Origin: Pseudomonadota bacterium
Lineage (GTDB): Bacteria > Pseudomonadota > Gammaproteobacteria > Burkholderiales > Burkholderiaceae_A
DNA length: 6,362 nt
NCBI GenBank assembly: GCA_002684875.1
Contig: NYVY01000001.1
Location: forward strand, 20,263 to 26,624
Direction of reading: 5' to 3'
Each line of letters starts with the position of its first letter. Position 1 is the stretch's first letter. Shown piece after piece: positions 1-6,202 of this stretch. A program made the position numbers and the translations under genes. The notes under the pieces are model-generated. The model ran no database searches, was not told where the DNA came from, and saw only the letters and a program-made list of their open reading frames with translations.

Positions 1-1226
1 TTTTCTTCCTCTGTTCCAGGTAAGTATCCAATATCATCTCCTAAGGGGACAGTAGCTCTAGTCATAATGATCTCGCTATATAGTAGGGTTTCAAGAGTCT
101 GGGCCAGACCCGCTGCAAGCGCAAGTAAAGTTTTTCCAGTTCCTGCCTGCCCTAAAAGAGTAACGAAATCGACTTCTGGATCGAGAAGCAAATTCATTGC
201 AAAGTTTTGTTCAGGATTCCTTGTGGTTATACCCCAGACAGAATTTTTTGAACTAGAAAAATCCTTCAACGTTCGCAAAATTACTGAGTCTCTTGTTATA
301 TCTTCAACAATGGTCGACATGTTCTTTTTTTCGTCGAAAACGAATTGGTTTACGTGAAATTCTTTTGTTTGAGGCCCGTTTATTTGGTAGAGGGTGTCTC
401 CACCTTGTTGCCACGATTCGAGTTTTTCGTTGTTTGTTTTCCAGAAAGAATCGTCAAGGATTTTAACTCCCGTGTATAAAACATCATCGTCGTCTACAAC
501 ACTATCGTTGAAGTAATCTTCCGCAAGTAATGTTAAAGCAGTTGCTTTTATTCTTATATTAATATCTTTTGATACAAGAACCACTGACCTTTTTTTCGTA
601 TTTTTTTTTAGGTATTGGACTACCGTTAGTATTTGGTTATCAGGTTTTTCGTCACCAATTCCAAAATTTTTTTCTAGTAACAATGATTTTGTTTGAAAAA
701 AAAGAAAACCAGTTGCATCTTTATGACCCAAAAGATCAAGGGGTATGCCGTCGGTCAGTTTTTTCCCTTCTTCCTTTACACTGAGCTTTATTAAAGAATC
801 AATTTCGCGGGTTGCTTGCCTCACATTTCTAGAAACCTCGGAGAGTCCAGTTTTGTGCATATCAAGCTCTTCAAGGGTAACAAGAGGAATGTAAATATCG
901 TGTTCTTGAAACCTAAAAATAGCGGTAGGGTCGTGCATAAGCACATTAGTATCGAGAACAAAGAGTTTTTTAAACTTCGACTTTTTTTCTTTTGCGGTTC
1001 TTTTTAGTTTTTCCTTAGTGGTTCTAATTTTTTCTGAGGTTTTTTTGAACTCTTGTGTTTTCGCTGCTTTCACTAGTTCATCAACATCTGCGATTTGAGA
1101 TATTTCATTAGAAGTTTGTTTATTTCGCTCAATAGATTTTATTGCTCTTGACCCTTTTTTTTCTTTATTTCCGCTAGTTTTTTTTATTACAACTGCTAGT
1201 TTTGCTGGGGCCCTAGGTAATGGCAT
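1..1226 (-). CDS. phoH: PIN domain-PhoH family ATPase/ribonuclease, partial (3' end beyond the window)
   Basis: The minus frame stays open from ATG at 1226-1224 to the left edge, giving 408 visible codons with no stop. Residues 1-87 are a lysine-rich, low-complexity extension (22 Lys, 5 Arg). Residues 88-240 form a PIN nuclease domain: LDTNVLMHDP with D92, the LEELD acidic pair near 119-120, KPDNQIL with D196, and VSKDINIRIKA with D221. The PhoH P-loop ATPase domain begins near 340, with Walker A GQAGTGKT at 359-366 and the family motif TRATVPLGDDIGYLPG at 389-404. Walker B and the remainder are off-window. Relatives (YlaK/PhoH2 type) are proposed to couple ATP-driven RNA unwinding to PIN cleavage in the cytoplasm; the role here is inferred. 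The start is favoured by an AGGAG site and because no other Met precedes the PIN core (the next is M97). It is the last visible gene of the minus-strand cluster, directly abutting bcp. The symbol is used loosely; it is not the short E. coli PhoH. Confidence 0.93.
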   Translation of the reverse strand, partial: MPLPRAPAKLAVVIKKTSGNKEKKGSRAIKSIERNKQTSNEISQIADVDELVKAAKTQEFKKTSEKIRTTKEKLKRTAKEKKSKFKKLFVLDTNVLMHDPTAIFRFQEHDIYIPLVTLEELDMHKTGLSEVSRNVRQATREIDSLIKLSVKEEGKKLTDGIPLDLLGHKDATGFLFFQTKSLLLEKNFGIGDEKPDNQILTVVQYLKKNTKKRSVVLVSKDINIRIKATALTLLAEDYFNDSVVDDDDVLYTGVKILDDSFWKTNNEKLESWQQGGDTLYQINGPQTKEFHVNQFVFDEKKNMSTIVEDITRDSVILRTLKDFSSSKNSVWGITTRNPEQNFAMNLLLDPEVDFVTLLGQAGTGKTLLALAAGLAQTLETLLYSEIIMTRATVPLGDDIGYLPGTEEE

Positions 1227-1739
1227 TTATTGTAAATCTCCTTTAAGTGAGTTTTTAATACTACGGGAAAATTGTAGCATCTCACTAGCGTTATCTTCGG
1301 CCACTACCTTCCGCCAAGATTTCAACATAATGCCGTTTCGGTCATAAAAAAAAGTGCTCCTTTCGATTCCATAAACAGTTTTTCCGTACATATTTTTTTT
1401 CTTGATTACATCGAAATACTTACACAGGTCCTCGGATTCGTCAGAAACTAAATTTATCGAAAGTCCAAATTTCTCTGTAAAGTTATTATGAGATCTCAAT
1501 GAGTCCCTTGATACACCGACAACTTGAGTGTCAAGGTCTAAAAATTGGTTATGGAGTTTTGTAAACATATTAGCTTGGGCCGTACATCCTGGTGTGTTAT
1601 CTCTTGGGTAGAAAAATAAAACAAGGTTATGCCCAATATAGCTTCTAAGATTACAGTCACCAAAAACCGTTTTTATCTCTATATCTGGTAAATGTATGAT
1701 CTCTTCATTTTCTGGGGATTTTTTAACAAAATCAGTCAT
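1227..1739 (-). CDS. bcp: Thioredoxin-dependent peroxiredoxin, Bcp/PrxQ subfamily
   Basis: This 170-residue protein has the thioredoxin-fold peroxiredoxin core. Residues 39-56 carry the active site LVLFFYPRDNTPGCTAQA, with peroxidatic Cys52 and the conserved P-x-x-x-T/S-x-x-C environment. VGVSRDS follows at 74-80, and KKKNMYGK, GIERSTFFYDR and SWRKV at 113-145 are typical of proteobacterial PrxQ. The family reduces H2O2 and organic hydroperoxides in the cytoplasm using thioredoxin. Length is slightly above the usual 150-160 because of about 15 extra N-terminal residues. The PrxQ resolving cysteine five residues after CP is Asn57 here, and the alternative helix position (HNNFTEK) has Thr88. 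The remaining cysteines are C29 and C106, so it may work as a 1-Cys enzyme or use an unusual partner. An AGGAG six bases upstream supports the start. It lies 17 bases after the Mth938-like gene and abuts the PhoH gene, consistent with co-transcription. Confidence 0.95.
   Translation of the reverse strand: MTDFVKKSPENEEIIHLPDIEIKTVFGDCNLRSYIGHNLVLFFYPRDNTPGCTAQANMFTKLHNQFLDLDTQVVGVSRDSLRSHNNFTEKFGLSINLVSDESEDLCKYFDVIKKKNMYGKTVYGIERSTFFYDRNGIMLKSWRKVVAEDNASEMLQFSRSIKNSLKGDLQ
1238..1242 (-). promoter_or_regulatory. Ribosome binding site of the PhoH gene, inside the end of bcp
   Basis: AGGAG (part of AAAGGAGA) lies 11 bases before the ATG at 1226. It sits within the last codons of bcp, whose TAA stop (1229-1227) is immediately followed by this ATG. 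This fixes the PhoH start and suggests translational coupling. Confidence 0.75.
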
Positions 1740-1745
1740 TATTAA

Positions 1746-1750
1746 CTCCT
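1746..1750 (-). promoter_or_regulatory. Ribosome binding site of bcp
   Basis: AGGAG with a six-base spacer (TTAATA) to the ATG at 1739, located in the 17-base gap after the stop of the Mth938-like gene. It decides the bcp start. Confidence 0.75.
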
Positions 1751-1756
1751 AGTAAT

Positions 1757-2176
1757 TTAAATCAACAATCCAGCGACTACAGTTCGTCCTTCAGCAGCTA
1801 AAAGATTAAAGGTACGACAAGCAGCATGTGTTGACATACAGTCGGCAAAAGCTTTGTTTGATGACGTTTGACCGTCTAGAAATGCTGTGGGATTTTCATT
1901 GTTCTCTTCTTTAATTAGAACAATTGATTCTTTCAAGAAAATTTGAACCTTTCCCGTTCCTATTAAAACCACGTCAGGTCTGTTCTTGAATAGAATTTTT
2001 ACATTTTCTTGTGTGATTTCTTCGGCATTTGAAGGCTCCCACGGAATTGGTTCGGTTTCTGTTGATATAATACAAGAAGATTTGTAAGAAACTTTATTTA
2101 CCTCAATGAAATGCGGCCCGTAAGACGTTACTGAAAATCTTCCTTTAATAATTTCTGGTTGCAAGACAGGTTTCAT
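1757..2176 (-). CDS. Mth938-like / NDUFAF3-family protein (former DUF498)
   Basis: A 139-residue small soluble protein with the family hallmarks in order: an N-terminal ITSYG-like segment (VTSYGPHFIEVN, 16-27), PDVVLIGTGKVQIF at 67-80, and the C-terminal signature CMSTHAACRTFNLLAAEGRTVVAGLLI region at 113-139, whose AACRT is the most conserved part. The family includes archaeal Mth938 and the mitochondrial complex I assembly factor NDUFAF3; the bacterial biochemical role is not established, so none is assigned. The segment between GTGK..F and the AACRT signature is about 15 residues longer than I expect, with an Asn/Glu-rich patch near 90-105. The start is the only ATG upstream of the core. 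No clear Shine-Dalgarno precedes it. It is the first gene of the minus-strand cluster and is divergent from alaC across 58 bases, an arrangement I know from Betaproteobacteria. Confidence 0.88.
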   Translation of the reverse strand: MKPVLQPEIIKGRFSVTSYGPHFIEVNKVSYKSSCIISTETEPIPWEPSNAEEITQENVKILFKNRPDVVLIGTGKVQIFLKESIVLIKEENNENPTAFLDGQTSSNKAFADCMSTHAACRTFNLLAAEGRTVVAGLLI

Positions 2177-2234
2177 AATTTAAATAAAAACTTTAATTCT
2201 TTTAATTTACCATAGACATTTTTGCTTTGTAACT
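2177..2234. promoter_or_regulatory. Divergent promoter region between the Mth938-like gene and alaC
   Basis: This 58-base, strongly AT-rich spacer separates the starts of two divergent gene clusters and must contain both promoters unless transcription enters from elsewhere. On the minus strand, TTACAA (2232-2227), a 17-base spacer and TAAATT (2209-2204) form a weak sigma70-like candidate for the Mth938-like gene. On the plus strand, TTTAAT at 2200-2205 could be a -10 box for alaC, but no convincing -35 pairs with it. I see no operator palindrome, leader peptide or riboswitch. The region call is sound by position; the individual boxes are guesses. Confidence 0.4.
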
Positions 2235-3440
2235 ATGAATCAAAAAAACTTTTCTAGAATAGAAAGACTTCCACCTTACGTTTTTTCTGTCATTGGCGAA
2301 ATGAAATCGATGGCAAGAAAAAGAGGCGAAGATATTATCGATATGAGTATGGGCAATCCAGATCAGCCTACACCCAAACATATCGTCAGAAAATTAAACG
2401 AAGTTGCTTCGAAAGAACATACGCACGGGTATTCAGCATCTAAAGGCATATTAAGATTAAGAAAGGCCGTTTGTGAGTGGTATAAAAAAAGGTATTCAGT
2501 AGCAATTTGTAAAGAAACAGAAGCTATAGTTACGATAGGATCTAAAGAAGGACTTGCGCATTTGATGCTTGCAACTCTTGACAGGGGAGATACAATTCTC
2601 GTCCCAAATCCGAGTTATCCCATCCATATTTATGGTGCGATAATTGCTGGTGCTGATGTAAGGTCAGTTAAGATGACAACAGGGGAGGAGTTTTTTTCAG
2701 AATTAGAAAGAGCTATTGCTGAATCAATACCCAAGCCAAAGATGATCATTCTGGGTTTTCCAAGTAACCCAACTGGGGAATGTGTTGATTTAAGATTTTT
2801 TGAGAAGGTAATTGCACTAGCAAAAAAACATGATATTTTCATTGTACACGACCTGGCATATGCCGATATTTGTTTTGATGGCTATACGGCTCCGTCGATA
2901 CTTCAAGTAGGCGGCGCAAAAGACTACGCAGTAGAATTCTTTTCAATGAGCAAATCTTACAATATGGCAGGGTGGAGGGTTGGATTTATGGTTGGTAATG
3001 CAAACTTGGTTAGCGCCTTAGCAAAGATAAAAAGTTATTTTGATTATGGTACATTTACTCCAATTCAAGTTGCAGCAGTCGTAGCTTTGGAATCTGAAGA
3101 CAAGTACGTTAGCACCATCAGCGAAACGTATCAGGCAAGGCGAGATACTTTAGTTAGTGGATTAAATGGGATTGGTTGGGAAAATGCTATTCCAAAGGCT
3201 ACTATGTATCTTTGGGCCAAAATACCAGAACCGTTTATGTCTGAAGGGTCTTTAAGTTTTGCCAAACGTCTTTTAAGTGAAGCTAAGGTTGCTGTTTCTC
3301 CAGGAATAGGTTTTGGGCAATATGGAGAGGGATTTATACGATTCGCTTTGATTGAGAACCATCAAAGAATAAAACAAGCAATCAGAGGCATTCGTGAAAT
3401 GTTTAAAAAAGCAGGTATTAAGGTTAATGAAAATCACTGA
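2235..3440 (+). CDS. alaC: PLP-dependent class I/II aminotransferase, AlaC type (alanine transaminase)
   Basis: A 401-residue fold-type I aminotransferase of normal length. The N-terminus has the AlaC hallmark RIERLPPYVFSVI (8-20) and DMSMGNPDQPTP (36-47). HGYSASKG follows at 64-71 and VPNPSYPIH at 123-131. The PLP-binding residues are visible: N178 in SNPTGE, D206 and Y209 in HDLAYAD, Schiff-base lysine K240 in SMSKSYNMAGWRVGF with R248, and the carboxylate-binding R369 in GFIRFAL. AlaC interconverts pyruvate plus glutamate with alanine plus 2-oxoglutarate in the cytoplasm; substrate range is inferred from the family. The start must be M1, since the conserved RIERLPPY block begins at residue 8 and the next Met is 23, yet no Shine-Dalgarno precedes it. 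It heads the operon with hom 12 bases downstream. Aspartate or branched-chain specificity cannot be excluded from sequence alone. Confidence 0.93.
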   Translation: MNQKNFSRIERLPPYVFSVIGEMKSMARKRGEDIIDMSMGNPDQPTPKHIVRKLNEVASKEHTHGYSASKGILRLRKAVCEWYKKRYSVAICKETEAIVTIGSKEGLAHLMLATLDRGDTILVPNPSYPIHIYGAIIAGADVRSVKMTTGEEFFSELERAIAESIPKPKMIILGFPSNPTGECVDLRFFEKVIALAKKHDIFIVHDLAYADICFDGYTAPSILQVGGAKDYAVEFFSMSKSYNMAGWRVGFMVGNANLVSALAKIKSYFDYGTFTPIQVAAVVALESEDKYVSTISETYQARRDTLVSGLNGIGWENAIPKATMYLWAKIPEPFMSEGSLSFAKRLLSEAKVAVSPGIGFGQYGEGFIRFALIENHQRIKQAIRGIREMFKKAGIKVNENH

Positions 3441-3443
3441 GGG
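3439..3443 (+). promoter_or_regulatory. Ribosome binding site of hom, overlapping the alaC stop
   Basis: GAGGG nine bases before the hom ATG at 3453. It overlaps the alaC TGA stop (3438-3440), so ribosomes finishing alaC pass directly over it. It supports the chosen start and coupling of the two genes. Confidence 0.7.
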
Positions 3444-3452
3444 TACATTTAA

Positions 3453-4769
3453 ATGAAAGAAGCTTTAATTGGAATTGCCGGGCTTGGCACAGTTGGAAAA
3501 GGGACTTTGGATTTATTAACTGCTAATAAAGTAAAAATCGAAACAGGCCTTGATGTAAGTATAAAAGTTAAGGGGCTAGCAGAGGCAGACCAGAATAAGT
3601 TTAAAGGCCTAAAAAGTCTTGAGGATTGTTCTTTATATTCTGATGCTTTTGAATTGCTTGATGACCCTTCAATAAACATAGCGGTTGAATTAATTGGTGG
3701 AGAAACGGTAGCAAAAAGTTTTGTGAAACAGGCGGTTAAAAAGAAAAAACATGTGGTGACGGCTAATAAGGCATTGTTAGCAAAACATGGGAGAGAACTC
3801 TTTGAACTAGCTAGAGAGAATGGTGTGTTAATAAAGTATGAAGCTTCAATAGGAGGAGGAATTCCAATCGTAAAAGCTCTACAAGAAGGCCTCGCAGCTA
3901 ATAATATAACGTTTGTAGCTGGAATAATTAATGGGACAACAAATTATATTCTCTCTGAAATGGAAAAAAGAACTTTATCTTTTGATAGTGCGCTAAACGA
4001 AGCGAAGGAGCTGGGTTATGCGGAGCTAGACCCGTCATTGGATATTGATGGATTTGATACGGCCCATAAAATTAGCCTACTTGCTTCACTTGCATTTAAA
4101 AAATATTTTGTCTTTGAAAATATTTTTGTAAGAGGTATAAGAGGAATAAACTTGACTGACGTAGAGTATGCAAAGAAATTTGGGTTTCGTATTAAGTTAA
4201 TGGCTTTTACTAGACCAGTGGGTAAGCAGTTTGAAATTACAGTTGAGCCAACACTCATTCCCTCTAAAATTCTTATTGCTCATGTCGACGGAGCTATGAA
4301 TGCGGTGTCAGTTAGTGGGGATTTTGTTGGTCATACTCTTTATTACGGGCAAGGAGCGGGGGCTTTTCCGACAGCGAGCGCAGTTGCGTCTGACATCATG
4401 GATATCATTAGATTAAGCTCTCATAAAACAGGCAACTTCGAGACGGATACAGGACAATCGGTTGAAAAAGGTTCATTAATGGTCGGTGGGGGAGTAATTG
4501 CCCGAGAAGATATAATATCTGGTCATTATTTAAGATTAAAGGTATGTGACGAGCCTGACTTATCGACAAAAATTACTTCGATATTCATTGAATATAATGT
4601 GAAAATTGAACGTTTTTTTCAGGAAAGTGATAGTGATGGTAGCATATCGCTAGTATTATTAACTGGAGCATGCGCATTGAGAAACATTAACCAGTCGCTC
4701 GAGAGGTTAGGACAATTAAAAAGGCTAAAGGAGCAACCAGTAGTTCTGAGAGTAGAAACAGAAGCATGA
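3453..4769 (+). CDS. hom: Homoserine dehydrogenase, monofunctional, with C-terminal ACT domain
   Basis: A 438-residue enzyme of standard length reducing L-aspartate-4-semialdehyde to L-homoserine with NAD(P)H, at the branch to threonine and methionine. The Rossmann domain opens with GIAGLGTVGKG (GxGxxG at 10-15), followed by TANKALLAKHG (103-113), the catalytic-domain EASIGGGIPIVKAL (130-142) and GIINGTTNYILSEM (157-170). Residues 184-206 match the homoserine dehydrogenase signature in full, from A184 through D193-P194, D197 and D202 to the active-site lysine K206. Residues from about 357 to the end form an ACT domain, which in the family commonly mediates threonine feedback inhibition; that regulation is inferred here. 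There is no aspartokinase fusion. It follows alaC after 12 bases with a GAGGG site, and its TGA overlaps the thrC ATG. Confidence 0.97.
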   Translation: MKEALIGIAGLGTVGKGTLDLLTANKVKIETGLDVSIKVKGLAEADQNKFKGLKSLEDCSLYSDAFELLDDPSINIAVELIGGETVAKSFVKQAVKKKKHVVTANKALLAKHGRELFELARENGVLIKYEASIGGGIPIVKALQEGLAANNITFVAGIINGTTNYILSEMEKRTLSFDSALNEAKELGYAELDPSLDIDGFDTAHKISLLASLAFKKYFVFENIFVRGIRGINLTDVEYAKKFGFRIKLMAFTRPVGKQFEITVEPTLIPSKILIAHVDGAMNAVSVSGDFVGHTLYYGQGAGAFPTASAVASDIMDIIRLSSHKTGNFETDTGQSVEKGSLMVGGGVIAREDIISGHYLRLKVCDEPDLSTKITSIFIEYNVKIERFFQESDSDGSISLVLLTGACALRNINQSLERLGQLKRLKEQPVVLRVETEA

Positions 4770-6202
4770 TTAATTATATTTCGACTAGAGGAGCCAAAGT
4801 AGGCGAATTTTCTGACGCCTTACTTGAAGGGCTTGGAGAAGATGGTGGTTTATTGGTACCAGAAATTTATGCGACAGTAGAAACTAGTTTGCTTAAAAAA
4901 TGGAGTACGTTGGATTATCCAGATTTGGCAACTGAAGTAATCTCATGTTTTGCCTCAGATTTTGATAAGGATCAATTATCAAACATTTGCAAAGATTCGT
5001 ATACAACAAATAACTTTGGACCAGGTATAGTAACGATTAAAAACGTTAAGTTAAGTGATGCTAAAACTGTGTATTTGTTGGGTTTATCTAACGGTCCCAC
5101 TCTCGCTTTTAAAGACATTGCAATGCAAGTTTTAGGAAATTTATTTCAGAACGTATTGAGTGAAAAAGGACAAAAATTAAATATTTTAGGTGCAACTTCT
5201 GGTGATACGGGAAGCGCTGCCGAATATGCGATGAGAGAAAAAAAAGGTATTTCAGTCTTTATGCTTTCCCCAAAAGGTCGAATGAGTGAGTTTCAAAAAA
5301 GTCAGATGTACTCAGTTTATGATGAAAATATTCATAATCTTGTAGTACCAGGTTCTTTTGATACATGCCAAGATTTGGTAAAGAGTGTATCCAATGATTT
5401 AGAGTTTAAGCAGAAGTTTTCCATTGGGTCAGTTAATTCTATAAACTGGGGTCGAATTTCGGCCCAAGTAGTTTATTACTTCTTCGGTTATTTTAGAGTC
5501 TTGGAGAGGGAAAAAAAAGAATTAATGAGCCCAGTTACTTTTGTTGTGCCATCTGGAAATTTCGGGAATATCCTTTCAGGTTTTATAGCAAAATCGATGG
5601 GATTGCCAATTAAAAACTTGATTTTGGCTACAAATGAAAATAACGTCTTGGATGAGTTTTTTAAGACAGGAGTTTATAGGGTTAGGAGCTTAGATGAAAC
5701 CTTTTTGACGTCATCTCCATCTATGGATATTTCGAAGGCATCAAACTTTGAGAGATTTATTTTTGATGTAACTGGTAGGGACTGTATGCAAACAAAAAAC
5801 CTTTGGGATCAATTAAGAGACGTTGGAGAATTTAAGATAGACTCTCAAGTCCTAAAAAAGATTAAAAAGAGTAGCGGGGTAATATCGGGTAGCTCAAAGC
5901 ATGAGAACAGAATTAACATGATCAAAAAAGTTTATAATATGAATCGGCTTGTGGTTGATCCGCATACCGCCGACGGTATCTTTGTAGCGAGTCAGAATTA
6001 TGATGACTCCTGCCCGATGGTCTGCCTTGAAACCGCACTACCAACAAAATTTGAAGAAACGGTTAATGAGGCACTCGGGTTTATTCCAGATAGGGACGAG
6101 TCTTTGCAAGACATTGAGAAAAGGCAGAGAAAGTTTGTAGAAATAGATAGTTCTATAGATGCTTTAAAAAGGTACATTGAGATACATGCAAAACCAACTT
6201 GA
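4766..6202 (+). CDS. thrC: Threonine synthase
   Basis: A 478-residue PLP enzyme (fold type II) converting O-phospho-L-homoserine to L-threonine and phosphate. The N-terminal threonine synthase domain shows ISTRGA (5-10) and EDGGLLVPE (25-33). The PLP lysine is K116 in GLSNGPTLAFKDIAM (106-120). GATSGDTGSAA (142-152) binds the PLP phosphate. NSINWGR (224-230), VPSGNFGN (261-268), SMDISKASNFER (309-320), DPHTADG (398-404) and ETALPTKF (432-439) complete the set in the expected order. Length fits the long bacterial class. The ATG shares bases with the hom stop (ATGA), and no strong Shine-Dalgarno is visible, so translation probably depends on reinitiation after hom. The homoserine kinase that supplies its substrate is not in the window. 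The 3' end overlaps moeA by 17 bases. Confidence 0.97.
   Translation: MINYISTRGAKVGEFSDALLEGLGEDGGLLVPEIYATVETSLLKKWSTLDYPDLATEVISCFASDFDKDQLSNICKDSYTTNNFGPGIVTIKNVKLSDAKTVYLLGLSNGPTLAFKDIAMQVLGNLFQNVLSEKGQKLNILGATSGDTGSAAEYAMREKKGISVFMLSPKGRMSEFQKSQMYSVYDENIHNLVVPGSFDTCQDLVKSVSNDLEFKQKFSIGSVNSINWGRISAQVVYYFFGYFRVLEREKKELMSPVTFVVPSGNFGNILSGFIAKSMGLPIKNLILATNENNVLDEFFKTGVYRVRSLDETFLTSSPSMDISKASNFERFIFDVTGRDCMQTKNLWDQLRDVGEFKIDSQVLKKIKKSSGVISGSSKHENRINMIKKVYNMNRLVVDPHTADGIFVASQNYDDSCPMVCLETALPTKFEETVNEALGFIPDRDESLQDIEKRQRKFVEIDSSIDALKRYIEIHAKPT

Noticed and set aside
590..703. Possible frameshift in the PhoH gene at the A/T runs
   Set aside because: KPDNQIL, VSKDINIRIKA and the upstream LDTNVLMHDP block are all in one frame with the P-loop, so no frameshift is present.
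67..1007. Plus-strand open frames at 67-357, 569-784 and 816-1007
   Set aside because: They lie antisense to the PIN-PhoH gene, whose minus frame is continuous and full of family motifs. Their translations show no recognisable domain, and they lack ribosome binding sites.
2213..2218. TAGACA as a -35 box for alaC
   Set aside because: It matches TTGACA at five of six bases, but a correctly spaced -10 would fall at or past the alaC start codon, and no TATAAT-like box lies there.
2177..2234. Threonine leader peptide, attenuator or riboswitch ahead of alaC-hom-thrC
   Set aside because: The spacer is only 58 bases, with no Thr-rich short frame, no strong hairpin and no T-tract terminator.
2630..4258. 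Minus-strand open frames at 2630-2842, 3449-3679 and 4016-4258
   Set aside because: They are antisense to alaC and hom, which are complete and in frame. The translations are Ser- and Ile-rich shadow sequence without motifs.
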